DNA of 64,000 nucleotides from Cellulophaga sp. RHA19 (GCF_002813425.1 NZ_PHUL01000001.1:2611001-2675000); one strand, 5' to 3'; shown: positions 9,846 through 18,508, numbered from the stretch's first letter. The notes: a model not told the origin generated them from the sequence alone. Numbers and translations: made by a program.

Positions 9846-10349
9846 TTATTTTAAATGGCCTGCCCCAATATTAACTTCAACAGCACCTTTTTCTGGTATA
9901 CTACCAACATCGTGAGTAAATAAATGTGTAACGTGATTAGCTGTAGAAGGTGCGCCAATGGTAGCAACTGCCTTAATATTATCTAATTTTGATGCTGCTA
10001 CAATAACGGCTGCCCCACCAAGTGAGTGTCCAACCAGTAGGGAGGGAGCGTCATAATGTTCTTCTAAGTAATTATTTACGGCAATAAGGTCTTCTACGTT
10101 GGCAGAAAAATGACTGTCTGCAAATTCTCCTTCACTACGTCCAAGCCCAGTGAAATCAAACCTAAGAACACCAAAACCGTGACTAGTTAAAGATCTACTA
10201 ATGTTTTTTACTGCTGTTAATGTGCTACTACAAGTAAAACAATGAGCAAAAATGGCAAAGTAGTTTGGTTTTTGGTTTGCAGGCAGCTCTAAATATCCTT
10301 GTAGCTGTAATCCATTTTTATTTTTTATATGTAATCTAGTGCTCTTCAT
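9846..10349 (-). CDS. Alpha/beta hydrolase half of the broken fusion, truncated
   Basis: A 167-residue fragment with the oxyanion-hole [10 protein letters not shown] region and the nucleophile elbow GHSLGGA (about residues 107-113). The catalytic Asp and His are lost because the frame ends at 9846; they are encoded in the neighbouring frame at about 9630-9760. A product of this frame alone should be inactive. Confidence 0.75.
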   Translation of the reverse strand: MKSTRLHIKNKNGLQLQGYLELPANQKPNYFAIFAHCFTCSSTLTAVKNISRSLTSHGFGVLRFDFTGLGRSEGEFADSHFSANVEDLIAVNNYLEEHYDAPSLLVGHSLGGAAVIVAASKLDNIKAVATIGAPSTANHVTHLFTHDVGSIPEKGAVEVNIGAGHLK

Positions 10350-10864
10350 AAGTTAGTTTTGATGTGTTAACGTGCTTAGAAAACTTGTTTAGTAACAGTT
10401 GTACTTTATGTGTAATGTGTGTTTTGTAAAAGGGTTTATTAGTTTTTTTTGATAGTAATTTTTAAACTTTTTTTGTGGTGGTTAAAAGGTTAAAAATGTG
10501 TAAACTTTTGTGATAATTTCATTTTCAAACTTAGGTTGTAAATCGTTTACAGTGGTTTTAATTTAGTGATGGAAAACACATAAAATTCCGATCGGTATTT
10601 TTTATAAAACACATATTTTTTAATGTTTTATATTATTTTTAAAAATTTGTTAACCAGTACTTTAAAGGTTTTAATTTGAATATAAAGTTTAATAATGAAT
10701 ACTTGAGGTAAATTTGTATTTTATCCTATTGAAGAAATAAAAATTTGTTACACACTCTGCACCCCAATGAACAATTTATAAACAGCTTTTGTGCACAAAT
10801 GGCATCTGCCATCTAATGCAATTATATAAAGTTGTTTTTCTATCATTCTAAACTAAAAGAAAAA
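10350..10864. other. Intergenic region
   Basis: About 515 AT-rich bases between the hydrolase start and the end of the DUF427 gene. I see no ORF of substance. A small inverted repeat ATGGCA-TC-TGCCAT lies at about 10798-10811. No convincing TAnnTTTG element faces the hydrolase gene. Confidence 0.5.
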
Positions 10865-11146
10865 CTATTCTACAACTTCTACACCTTTCCAAAAAGCAAC
10901 ATAACCTTCTATTGGTTTTGCCATTTTTGACACCTCTGGGTAATGCCAAGCAGCATCTTTATTTTCCTTACCATCTACAGAAAGGCTATAGTAATGGGCT
11001 TTTCCTTTCCAAGGACATGTAGTATGTGTAGTTGATGCTGTAAAAAACTCTTGCTTAATGCTCTCTTTAGGAAAATAATGATTGTTTTCTATTACTATAG
11101 TATCGTTACTCTCAGCGATAACAGTGTTGTTCCAAATTGCTTTCAT
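10865..11146 (-). CDS. DUF427 family protein
   Basis: The 93-residue protein shows the DUF427 core: MKAIWNNTVIAESNDT at the start, the YFPKESI segment and CPWKGKAHYYSL in the middle, ending KGVEVVE. Family biochemistry is not settled. Its last residues and length match single-domain DUF427 proteins. It follows the flavodoxin-like reductase gene by about 107 bases and is probably the last gene of the minus-strand run that starts at msrB. Confidence 0.9.
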   Translation of the reverse strand: MKAIWNNTVIAESNDTIVIENNHYFPKESIKQEFFTASTTHTTCPWKGKAHYYSLSVDGKENKDAAWHYPEVSKMAKPIEGYVAFWKGVEVVE

Positions 11147-11253
11147 AAATGTGGTTTTTAATTTATTTGTTATTGTTGGTTATTTTGTCGGAAAAAAGGG
11201 TTTAAAATTACAGTGCAACTATGGTGTTGCTTAGCAGTTAATTAGCTGTTTTG

Positions 11254-11988
11254 TTATCGGTATTCGGGGTTTTCAAAGCTCCACTTTTTGCCATTATCCC
11301 AGCCTTCACGAGAATTACCATAACTTGGGTAACCACCTTGTTCTTTCAACATTTTTGCTAAATGCATAAGGTTGTAGGTCATAAAAGTGGTATTTCTGTT
11401 GGTAAAGTCAGACTGCAAGCCAACAGGGGTGTCTAGTTTTTCTCCTTTCCACTCGGTGTCTCCGTAGCTAGGTCCTGGGCCAACCTCACCAATCCAACCA
11501 GCATCTGCTTGTGGTGGTATAGAATATCCAATGTGCTGTAAAGAGTATAAAATACCCATTGCGCATTGCTTAACACCATCTTCGTTGCCTGTTATGATTG
11601 TGCCACCAACTTTTCCGTAGAACAAATACTGTCCCTTTTCATTTGTCATACCACTCATAGCGTATAGTCTTTCAATAAGTTTTTGAGCAATAGAAGACTT
11701 TTCTCCTAACCAAATGGGAGTCCCCATTATAAGGATATCTGCGTCTATAATTTTTTTAAATAGTTCTGGCCATTCATCTTTTTTCCAGCCATGTTCTGTC
11801 ATATCTGGATAAACACCACTAGCAACATCGTGATCTACAAGTCGTAATTGATCTACAGTTACATTCTCTTTGCGCATTATTTGCTTAGAAACCTCCATAA
11901 GTTTAGAAGTATGACTTTCTGATGGTGATTTTTTTAGCGTACAGTTAATGTACATTGCCTTTAAATTACTAAAATCTGTTTTTTGCAT
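11254..11988 (-). CDS. NAD(P)H-dependent FMN reductase / flavodoxin-fold protein
   Basis: The 244-residue product has a flavodoxin-like fold: YINCTLKKSPSESHTSKL (phosphate-binding loop, about residues 14-31), LIMGTPIWLGEKSS (about 86-99) and GGTIITGNEDG (about 128-138). These place it in the NADPH-dependent FMN reductase superfamily; the substrate is unknown. It follows selO by about 29 bases and shares its direction, so co-transcription with the Msr and SelO genes is likely. Confidence 0.87.
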   Translation of the reverse strand: MQKTDFSNLKAMYINCTLKKSPSESHTSKLMEVSKQIMRKENVTVDQLRLVDHDVASGVYPDMTEHGWKKDEWPELFKKIIDADILIMGTPIWLGEKSSIAQKLIERLYAMSGMTNEKGQYLFYGKVGGTIITGNEDGVKQCAMGILYSLQHIGYSIPPQADAGWIGEVGPGPSYGDTEWKGEKLDTPVGLQSDFTNRNTTFMTYNLMHLAKMLKEQGGYPSYGNSREGWDNGKKWSFENPEYR

Positions 11989-12017
11989 AGGATCTGTTTT
12001 TTAGTTTTGACCAGATA

Positions 12018-13580
12018 TTAAGAGCTACAGGATAGCATAGAACAACCTACTTTGTTTTTTGCCCAATCTGGTCTTTTGGCAAACCACTTTTGATGTTCTG
12101 GTTGTTCTTTGTACGGATTTTTTAATAGCTGATATAACTCATCTAACACACTATAATTTCCGTTATCAGCTGCGTCAATTGCTAATTGAGCCATATAGTT
12201 ACGTAATACGTACTTAGGGTTGGTTAAATTCATCTTTACTTTACGTTCAGAATCTATAGTTTTTTCTAACTTTAACCTGCTCGCATATGCTGTAAACCAA
12301 TTAATCCAATGTGCTTTGATGTCATTTGTAAGTGCAGTAGGAGTATACAAAGCTTCTTTAAGCTGTTTTAGAGCGTCTTTAGGAGCTTCTGTGTTAAATG
12401 CAGTTAAGTTTCTGTAAAAGATGGTCATATCGGTCTCTAAACGCTGCAAATTAGCTTCTAACTCTTCAATTAGTTTAAAGTCGGAATCAAATTCAGAATA
12501 CAAACCAATTTTAGAACGCATCATTTTTAAAGAAGCTTTATCATAACCAAGTTTGTAATTGTCTAAAATGGCTTCTAGAGGAGCGGCCTCATTAACCAGC
12601 GGAAACAAAGCATTTGCCAATTGAAAAAGATTCCATAACCCAACATTAGGTTGATTGTTGTAACGGTAACGCCTATTTTCGGCGTCTGTAGTATTTGGTG
12701 TCCAGTCCGGATTATAATCGTCTAACCAGCCATAAGGACCATAATCTATAGTTAAACCTAAGATAGACATATTATCTGTGTTCATAACACCGTGCACAAA
12801 ACCTACACGTTGCCAATGCACAATCATATCTAACGTACGTTCTGCAACTTCTTTAAAAAATGCAATGTATGTTTCTTTAGATGGGTTGCCTAAATGCGAA
12901 AAATGATTTTTAATAGTGTAGTCTACTAAGGTAGTTAGTGTAGAAATATCTTCTCTTGCTGCCAATAATTGAAAATTTCCAAAGCGTAAAAAACTTGGCG
13001 CAACTCTGGTAACAATAGCTCCTTTTTCATAAGCAGCATTACCATTGTACAACATATCTCTTAATACACTATCTCCTGTAAGTGCTAAAGATAAAGCTCT
13101 TGTAGTTGGTACACCTAAATGGTACATAGCTTCGCTACATAAATACTCTCTTACAGATGATCGCAATACAGCTAGACCATCTGCTGTTCTAGAATACGGA
13201 GTTTCTCCTGCTCCTTTAAGCTGTAAAGCCCATATTTTATTGTTGTGTTCTACCTCAGCAAGGTTAATAGCTCTACCATCTCCTAATTGTCCGGCCCAAT
13301 TGCCAAATTGGTGTCCGCCATAACACATAGCATACGGTTTAGTGTCTGCCATAACGCTATTACCTGTAAACACGTTTAAAAACTCTTTAGTAGCACTATC
13401 TTTTTTAGTTAGCCCAAGAGTTTGCAACATATCATCAGACACGTGTATTAACTCTGGATTCGCTGTTTTTTTAGGTGTAACATAAGAAAAACAAGCATTG
13501 GAGACCTGTCTTCTAGAATTTTCTAAAATAGGATCTGCGGGTAATTGTGATGTGAATCTATTTTTTAAGTTAAATTTCAT
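12018..13580 (-). CDS. selO: SelO/YdiU pseudokinase-type protein adenylyltransferase
   Basis: The 520-residue protein carries the SelO marks YGGHQFGNWAGQLGDGRA (about 107-124), LQLKGAGETPYSR (about 138-150) and HGVMNTDNMSI with IDYGPYG (about 264-283), which form the inverted ATP-binding active site. SelO transfers AMP to proteins and is linked to redox control. It ends CSMLSCSS, so Cys stands where many eukaryotic homologues have selenocysteine. The start codon is 3 bases after the GNAT stop, suggesting coupled translation. Full length compared with the family. Confidence 0.94.
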   Translation of the reverse strand: MKFNLKNRFTSQLPADPILENSRRQVSNACFSYVTPKKTANPELIHVSDDMLQTLGLTKKDSATKEFLNVFTGNSVMADTKPYAMCYGGHQFGNWAGQLGDGRAINLAEVEHNNKIWALQLKGAGETPYSRTADGLAVLRSSVREYLCSEAMYHLGVPTTRALSLALTGDSVLRDMLYNGNAAYEKGAIVTRVAPSFLRFGNFQLLAAREDISTLTTLVDYTIKNHFSHLGNPSKETYIAFFKEVAERTLDMIVHWQRVGFVHGVMNTDNMSILGLTIDYGPYGWLDDYNPDWTPNTTDAENRRYRYNNQPNVGLWNLFQLANALFPLVNEAAPLEAILDNYKLGYDKASLKMMRSKIGLYSEFDSDFKLIEELEANLQRLETDMTIFYRNLTAFNTEAPKDALKQLKEALYTPTALTNDIKAHWINWFTAYASRLKLEKTIDSERKVKMNLTNPKYVLRNYMAQLAIDAADNGNYSVLDELYQLLKNPYKEQPEHQKWFAKRPDWAKNKVGCSMLSCSS

Positions 13581-13583
13581 TAC

Positions 13584-13859
13584 TTAAGCTTGTTCAATTA
13601 TAGTATTCCACTTATCACTTCTTTTGGCAATAGCTTTTACATAGCCACAAACAGCTACAGCTTTGTACCCTTGTGCAGTAAGTAGCTCAAAAGTTTGTTC
13701 TACTAATACTTTACCAACGCCTTTTCCTCTTAAACTAGGAGGTACTTCAGAATAGACCAAGTACATTTTGCCATCTTTAAGTTTGTAATCTACAAATGCA
13801 GTGGCACCTTCTACATCCATAGTAAATTTTTGATTTTCTTTATTATGTATAACTTTCAT
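13584..13859 (-). CDS. Small GNAT-family N-acetyltransferase (YjdJ-like)
   Basis: A 91-residue single-domain GNAT with the acetyl-CoA-binding loop PPSLRGKGVGKVLVEQ (about 41-56) and the YSEVPP strand before it. This short form is common next to redox genes, and its acceptor is unknown. It ends 3 bases before selO and follows msrA by about 54 bases. Confidence 0.85.
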   Translation of the reverse strand: MKVIHNKENQKFTMDVEGATAFVDYKLKDGKMYLVYSEVPPSLRGKGVGKVLVEQTFELLTAQGYKAVAVCGYVKAIAKRSDKWNTIIEQA

Positions 13860-13913
13860 TCTTTTTAAAATTTAAAAAACCTGCAAGTCATAAAGAATTA
13901 CAGGTATTGTATG

Positions 13914-14465
13914 TTAAGCTGTTACGCTTTTTAATTTATCTGCGTGCATTTGTCGCAGTTTAGCTAATTTAGGATCTATAACTACCGTACAATAGCCCAT
14001 TGTTTTATTGTTTTTATAAAAACTTTGGTGGTCTTCTTCGGCATCATAAAAAACACCTATGGGACTAAGTTCTGTTACAATAGGGTCTGCGTAATACGGA
14101 GCCATTTCTGCTAAAACAACCTCAGCAACCTCTTTTTGCATTTGGCTATGGTAATAAATTACAGATCTGTACTGTGTGCCAGCATCTGCACCTTGTCTGT
14201 TTAATGTAGTAGGGTTGTGGGTGGTCATAAATATAACCAGTAAATCTTGGTATGATATTTCTGCGGCATTGTAGGTAACCTGTACCACCTCTGCGTGCCC
14301 AGTTAAGCCAGAGCATATTTCTCTGTATGTTGGTCTACCAGGCGCAATACCACCTGTATATCCAGAAACTACCTTTTCTACACCTTTAACTTCATTAAAA
14401 ACTGCTTCTGTACACCAAAAGCATCCTCCACCAACAGTTAACGTTTCTAATTTTCTATTCTTCAT
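13914..14465 (-). CDS. msrA: Peptide-methionine (S)-S-oxide reductase
   Basis: The 183-residue protein has the MsrA active site GGGCFWCTEAVF near residue 12, with the catalytic Cys in GCFW. The typical VSGYTGG, SGLTGHAEVVQV and PTTLNRQGADAGTQYRS stretches follow in order. It repairs the S isomer of methionine sulfoxide. Its ATG overlaps the msrB stop codon by 3 bases. Confidence 0.96.
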   Translation of the reverse strand: MKNRKLETLTVGGGCFWCTEAVFNEVKGVEKVVSGYTGGIAPGRPTYREICSGLTGHAEVVQVTYNAAEISYQDLLVIFMTTHNPTTLNRQGADAGTQYRSVIYYHSQMQKEVAEVVLAEMAPYYADPIVTELSPIGVFYDAEEDHQSFYKNNKTMGYCTVVIDPKLAKLRQMHADKLKSVTA

Positions 14466-14923
14466 TCTTGTATTTCCTTTCTATTTTGTAATTGTAAAGC
14501 TTCTGAGTTTATGCAATAGCGTAAACCACTAGGTTCTGGTCCGTCTGGAAAAATATGACCTAAATGAGCATTGCATGTATTGCATAAAACTTCTACCCGT
14601 ATCATTCCAAAACTACTATCTTTTACATATTTAATAGCATTTTCTTTAATGGGTTGTGTAAAACTAGGCCAACCAGAGTTAGACTTAAACTTAATGTCTG
14701 AGTTAAACAATGGCGTATTGCAACAAACACAATTATAGTTACCGTTTACAAAAGAACTACATAAAGCACCTGTGTGTGCTGGTTCGGTTCCTTTTTTACG
14801 TGTAATTCTGTATTGTTCTGGTGTTAACAACTGTTTCCACTCACTTTCCGACTTTTCAACTTTAAAATCTGGCTCTAAATTGCCTTTTACAGCAAAATGA
14901 ATTACATTTTTCCAAGTTAGCAT
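14462..14923 (-). CDS. msrB: Peptide-methionine (R)-S-oxide reductase
   Basis: The 153-residue protein has the structural zinc pairs CVCC (about 71-74) and CNTC (about 118-121), the SGWPSFTQP stretch and the catalytic Cys in GLRYCINSEAL. It reduces the R isomer of methionine sulfoxide, completing the pair with MsrA, to which it is fused by the overlapping stop/start. It is the first gene of the minus-strand block down to DUF427. Confidence 0.95.
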   Translation of the reverse strand: MLTWKNVIHFAVKGNLEPDFKVEKSESEWKQLLTPEQYRITRKKGTEPAHTGALCSSFVNGNYNCVCCNTPLFNSDIKFKSNSGWPSFTQPIKENAIKYVKDSSFGMIRVEVLCNTCNAHLGHIFPDGPEPSGLRYCINSEALQLQNRKEIQE

Positions 14924-15085
14924 AAACCAATTTCCTTTCTACTTTACAATTGTTATGATACTGTTATATTAATTGTGTGTTTTGTCGTACTAAAAGCAAA
15001 TTCCTATCAAATTAAAATAAAGAAGAAATTATGTTACAACACGTAAAACAGCAATAGTTTTAAAGATAAGAAGAACTGAATAGAC

Positions 15086-15511
15086 TTAAGGCGTATTTAA
15101 GCTATCTTTAAGAGTTTTGTACTGTATATTAATTTTTTTAACTCCGTATTCTATCGCTTTTTCTACATCTACGCCCATATAAATGTCTATGCGGTTGCGC
15201 CATTTAGAGTGCATTTTATCTTTAACTAAAAATATACCACTAAAACCTTCTAATTTAACTTTGGTATCTCTTTTTAATCCCAATTGCAGTAAATCTTTAG
15301 AAACGGCTATGTATTTATCGCCAGGAGAAAGACTGTCTCCCCAAGCAGCAATAGTAGGTTGTGAAGATGTTTGGTACGCTAAAGAGTTGTATGCTGTTGC
15401 TTTAACATTTAAGGTTTTCCAAACATACGGATACTCTTTCTTTTTTAAGCTTGTGTTAGAACAAGAAAAGAGTGTTATACAGCATAAAATAAAGACAAGG
15501 TTCTTAATCAT
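15086..15511 (-). CDS. 3D-domain lipoprotein, possible cell-wall enzyme
   Basis: I start the gene at the ATG at 15511, not at the upstream in-frame ATG at 15580, because the product then begins MIKNLVFILCCITLFSC, a clear lipoprotein signal, and because a TATTTTTG promoter element lies at 15537-15544 inside the longer version. The mature protein (about 141 residues in all) has the 3D core: KATAYNS, AWGDSL, and VKDKMHSKWRNRIDIYMG, holding conserved Asp residues. The fold is shared with MltA-type lytic transglycosylases, so peptidoglycan work is plausible. Confidence 0.82.
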   Translation of the reverse strand: MIKNLVFILCCITLFSCSNTSLKKKEYPYVWKTLNVKATAYNSLAYQTSSQPTIAAWGDSLSPGDKYIAVSKDLLQLGLKRDTKVKLEGFSGIFLVKDKMHSKWRNRIDIYMGVDVEKAIEYGVKKINIQYKTLKDSLNTP

Positions 15512-15536
15512 TAATTTAAATATACTATAAATTTCA

Positions 15537-15544
15537 CAAAAATA
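15537..15544 (-). promoter_or_regulatory. -7 promoter element of the 3D lipoprotein gene
   Basis: TATTTTTG on the minus strand, giving a predicted transcript start near 15531, 20 bases before the ATG at 15511. It decides the choice of start. No TTG at the expected -33 distance was seen. Confidence 0.5.
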
Positions 15545-15565
15545 GTATAGGTGCTTTAGGTTCAT

Positions 15566-15598
15566 AAAAAATAAACCCACAACAAAAGCTGTGGGTTT
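15566..15598 (-). terminator. Terminator of the TonB receptor gene
   Basis: Stem AAACCCACA / TGTGGGTTT with an 8-base loop, followed on the minus strand by a T-rich run. It lies just past the receptor stop at 15624. Confidence 0.88.
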
Positions 15599-15623
15599 AC
15601 TAGGCGCAATAAAAATACCGTTT

Positions 15624-17855
15624 TTAAAAAGTTACGGAAACTTTAGCTTTTAAAAAGAAAGGAGTACCAGGTGTAAAGTGAATTTCATCTACAGGGTTAG
15701 TCTCACTAAACAATCTTGTTTCTGTAGCAAACTGACTCTCGTTCCACTCTGTGTCAAACAAGTTCTCTATAATAATTCCGTATGTCCAGTTTTTAGTATT
15801 GTAGCTTAGGTTAAAATCTGATAAAAAGTAACCATCTGCAACAATAGAGTTGTCTTCATTGGCAGGTCTGTCTTTTACATATCTGTAATTTAATCCACCA
15901 GAAAACTTACCAACGTTTTTAAAGGTTAAACCACCTGCAGCAGTTAAAGAAGGTGCTAGTGGTATGTAATCTTCACCATCTACTTCTTCTGTGCTTCTTG
16001 CGTAAGCGTAATTAGCATCACTATAAAAATATAAATTAGGAGTTATATTGTATCTAAAACCTAAGTCTACACCATAACGTTGTGTTTTTCCACTAGGTTC
16101 TACCACACCAGCATCACCAACATATACAAACTCTTGTTCTAGAAATAAGCTCCATAAAGCAGCATTAATAACTAGTTTTGATGATGGTTTAAGAATTACA
16201 CCCAAATCATTGCCATAAGCAGCAGGTAATATTTCTTTACCATTGTTAGCTGTAACCACACGCGTGTCGTTAGAATGAAAACCAATACCCGATTTTAAAA
16301 ATAATTGTACGCTAGGAGAAGCAGCATAAATAAAGTTTAACTTAGGACTAACAAAAACCTTGTCTTCACTTAAACTAGTATAAGCTGTTTGTAGCTTGTC
16401 TATATAATCGTTTTTAAAATAATCTAAACGTAAACCAGGATTAATTGTCCATTTGTTTTTCTTGTACGTAGCGTTTAAAAAACTATACATATTTACTTCA
16501 TCAATATCACCTAAAGCGTACGTTTCTAATGTAGTTTGTCTGTTTGCAGTGTGAGATAACTCTACGTCATTTACATCATCATACCTAAAACCAACACCAG
16601 CTTCTAATTTTAATTGCGAATTGTCTTTATCAAAATGAAAATTATGAGCGTAAACAGATTCGGCTCCAAAAATACTACGAGACTCTTTTTGTTTTATTTG
16701 ATCTCCGTTAACAGGATCATCTAAAAAGAAAGTAAAATTAGAGAACAGCTCAAAATCGTACTTAGATATAAATGCCTTAGAGGTAAGAGATTCGTGCTCG
16801 TTAAATTGTTTGGTATGATTAAACCATAGGTTAGATCTACTAGTTTTACCACCTTCTGTATCGTCTATTGCACCAAACCTGCCAATTAAACCTTGGTCTA
16901 CTGCACGTTGTGGTATTTGACCAGAAGCATCCCATTTACTTTGAAAATGACTAGCCGTAATAGTAAACTCTTGATCTTTGTAATTATTAAAGTTATAGCG
17001 CCCCATTAAGTTTATTCTATTAAAATTCTGAGGAGAATCAAAAACACCATCTGTAAGTACAAGCTCAGAGGCTAAGTACATATTATTTTGTTCTTCATCT
17101 AATAACTTAAGCATACTTACAGCACGTAAACTGTTAAATTGTCCAGCTTCTACAGAAAGTAGATTTTTGTTTAACTTCTTTTTAGTTTTTAGGTTTACAT
17201 ACCCAGCAGTGTTAAAGTTACCAACGTTGGCATAGTAAGGACCTTTGCCAAAATCTATATTATCTACCGTTTCTGGTATAATAAAGTGCATATCTGCATA
17301 TCCTTGTCCGTGTGCATGAGACACCATATTTACAGGTAAACCATCTACGCTTATGGCAACATCTGTACCATGATCAATATCAAAACCACGTAAAAATATT
17401 TGTTCTGCTTTACCGCCACCAGCGTGCTGACCAATAATTAGCCCAGGAACTTTACGTAAAATTTCTTGTGAAGACTTTACTGGGGTGGTTTTAACATCTA
17501 CATTTAAAAACGTACTAAGGGAGTTTACTTTAGATACTAAAACCACTTGATCTAAAGAGACAGCGCTCTCTGTTAAGTTTACTTTTATAGTTGTGTTTAA
17601 ATGCTCTTCAGTAATTATAATTTGTTTTGTAGCATACCCAAGGTTGTAAAAGAAAACAACATCGTTTAAAGAGACATCATTTAACTTAAAAAAACCAGAG
17701 GTGTTAGAGTAGGTGTAATTACCAGTTGTTTGGTTGTACACACTAACACCCTCTATAGGTGTATTGTTGTTAGACATTACAGTACCTTTTAGTTCGTGTG
17801 CTTGTATACTGCCAATGGTTGCCAAAAGCAGTAGTATTGTTATAATATATTTCAT
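15624..17855 (-). CDS. TonB-dependent outer-membrane receptor, probable metal uptake
   Basis: The 743-residue protein has a signal peptide (ends SIQA), a carboxypeptidase-regulatory-like domain (about 20-105, with GTVMSNNNTPIEGVSVYN), a plug domain (about 120-225, RKVPGLIIGQHAGGGKAEQIFLRGFD and DIDHGTDVAISVDG) and a barrel ending in the aromatic KVSVTF signal for outer-membrane assembly. The plug has a His-bearing SHAHGQGYADMHFI stretch. It is preceded by a His-rich membrane protein, which makes a metal (zinc, copper or similar) the most likely substrate; this is context inference. A structured leader lies directly upstream. Confidence 0.88.
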   Translation of the reverse strand: MKYIITILLLLATIGSIQAHELKGTVMSNNNTPIEGVSVYNQTTGNYTYSNTSGFFKLNDVSLNDVVFFYNLGYATKQIIITEEHLNTTIKVNLTESAVSLDQVVLVSKVNSLSTFLNVDVKTTPVKSSQEILRKVPGLIIGQHAGGGKAEQIFLRGFDIDHGTDVAISVDGLPVNMVSHAHGQGYADMHFIIPETVDNIDFGKGPYYANVGNFNTAGYVNLKTKKKLNKNLLSVEAGQFNSLRAVSMLKLLDEEQNNMYLASELVLTDGVFDSPQNFNRINLMGRYNFNNYKDQEFTITASHFQSKWDASGQIPQRAVDQGLIGRFGAIDDTEGGKTSRSNLWFNHTKQFNEHESLTSKAFISKYDFELFSNFTFFLDDPVNGDQIKQKESRSIFGAESVYAHNFHFDKDNSQLKLEAGVGFRYDDVNDVELSHTANRQTTLETYALGDIDEVNMYSFLNATYKKNKWTINPGLRLDYFKNDYIDKLQTAYTSLSEDKVFVSPKLNFIYAASPSVQLFLKSGIGFHSNDTRVVTANNGKEILPAAYGNDLGVILKPSSKLVINAALWSLFLEQEFVYVGDAGVVEPSGKTQRYGVDLGFRYNITPNLYFYSDANYAYARSTEEVDGEDYIPLAPSLTAAGGLTFKNVGKFSGGLNYRYVKDRPANEDNSIVADGYFLSDFNLSYNTKNWTYGIIIENLFDTEWNESQFATETRLFSETNPVDEIHFTPGTPFFLKAKVSVTF

Positions 17856-17876
17856 TTATTGTAGTTTGTTGTAAGC

Positions 17877-17978
17877 GGTATCCTGTATAGAACTATAACA
17901 CAGTTTTACACTTAGATACCAGAATTGTAAACGCATAGTATAGCCATAGGTTGTTAAAACCTATAGTAGCTGGCGTTT
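17877..17978 (-). ncRNA. Structured 5' leader of the TonB receptor gene (candidate cis-regulatory RNA)
   Basis: Two nested hairpins lie between the His-rich gene and the receptor. Near the start codon: GGTATC (17877-17882) pairs with GATACC (17915-17920), enclosing CTGT/ACAG and ATAG/CTAT. Further upstream: AAACGC (17929-17934) pairs with GCGTTT (17973-17978), enclosing ATAGGTT/AACCTAT and GCT/AGC. Neither is followed by a T run, so they are not simple terminators. The inner stems are consistent with a folded regulatory RNA, but I did not recognise a known riboswitch core. Confidence 0.5.
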
Positions 17979-17998
17979 CTTATATAAATAATTGTTCT

Positions 17999-18015
17999 TC
18001 TGCTTTATATAAGCA
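17999..18015. repeat. Small inverted repeat after the His-rich gene
   Basis: CTGCTT-TATAT-AAGCAG, three bases after the stop codon of the His-rich protein. It is a third stem in the same 163-base spacer. Confidence 0.45.
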
Positions 18016-18018
18016 GTA

Positions 18019-18450
18019 TTAAGCTAGTGCGCTTTTAGGAGGTTTTTCTACAATTGCTATATAGCCTTTTGCAGTTTTATTTGTACTAGTGTATATATAG
18101 TTAATGGTTAGTGTAGTGTTATTTTTAATGTTGTATGCAAATGTGTCTGCAATATGCTTGTCTATTTTAATATCTTGTACAAGACTATCATTAGAGTCGT
18201 TTTCTGGTGCGCCAAACAGGTCATTAAAAAAGGTTATAATTTGATGCTCATGATGTATGGCGTGAGAATGACTATGTGCTTTTGTTGAGGTATGGCTGTG
18301 CGAGTGTGTTGCAACTGTATTTTGTGCTTCTATTGCGTGAGAAATAGCGTGTAAACCATCTTTAATTTGGTGTTGCAACGGATGTAGCACGTACAACAAG
18401 CTAATGCTTATTGCTATAATTTGTACTAAAAGTTGCTTAATATTTGCCAT
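18019..18450 (-). CDS. Histidine-rich membrane protein, possible metal-binding partner of the TonB receptor
   Basis: The 143-residue product has one N-terminal hydrophobic helix (about 6-24) and then a run of His and Ser/Thr between about residues 48 and 70 (THSHSHTSTKAHSHSH, HHEHQ), a typical metal-chelating tract. The C-terminal half has no feature I recognise. It is encoded directly upstream of, and in the same direction as, the TonB receptor; a role in binding or sensing a transition metal is inferred from that. Confidence 0.75.
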   Translation of the reverse strand: MANIKQLLVQIIAISISLLYVLHPLQHQIKDGLHAISHAIEAQNTVATHSHSHTSTKAHSHSHAIHHEHQIITFFNDLFGAPENDSNDSLVQDIKIDKHIADTFAYNIKNNTTLTINYIYTSTNKTAKGYIAIVEKPPKSALA

Positions 18451-18508
18451 TTTTTGCTTTAAAACACTATGTTATTGTTCTGTATTTAAGTGTTATTTTT
18501 GCAGCTAC

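Larger units (their letters stand above)
9130..10349 (-). pseudogene. Bifunctional alpha/beta hydrolase-OsmC gene, frameshifted
   Basis: Two pieces make one gene. The upstream piece (10349 to 9846, 167 residues) is an alpha/beta hydrolase with GHSLGGAAV nucleophile elbow; it stops early after [11 protein letters not shown]. In the next frame the missing part continues as [14 protein letters not shown] and then [14 protein letters not shown] (catalytic Asp) and QADHLLTNP (catalytic His) straight into the OsmC half starting about 9576, whose peroxidatic cysteines lie in LAACTVMT and SKCPVHRTL. Inserting one base at the run of four G (minus strand; CCCC at 9863-9866) restores a single reading frame of about 407 codons, the normal length of this fusion. 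Either a real recent mutation, a sequencing error in a homopolymer, or less likely a programmed shift. OsmC proteins reduce organic hydroperoxides. Confidence 0.85.

Noticed and set aside
12220-13323. Plus-strand frames over the selO gene
   Set aside because: They are shadows of a long, intact selO reading frame with clear family motifs on the other strand.
15512-15580. Upstream in-frame ATG for the 3D lipoprotein
   Set aside because: The lipoprotein signal begins at the later ATG and a -7 element lies between the two starts.
17946-17964. Hairpin ATAGGTT/AACCTAT as a terminator
   Set aside because: There is no T run after it on the minus strand, and it is nested inside larger complementary arms.
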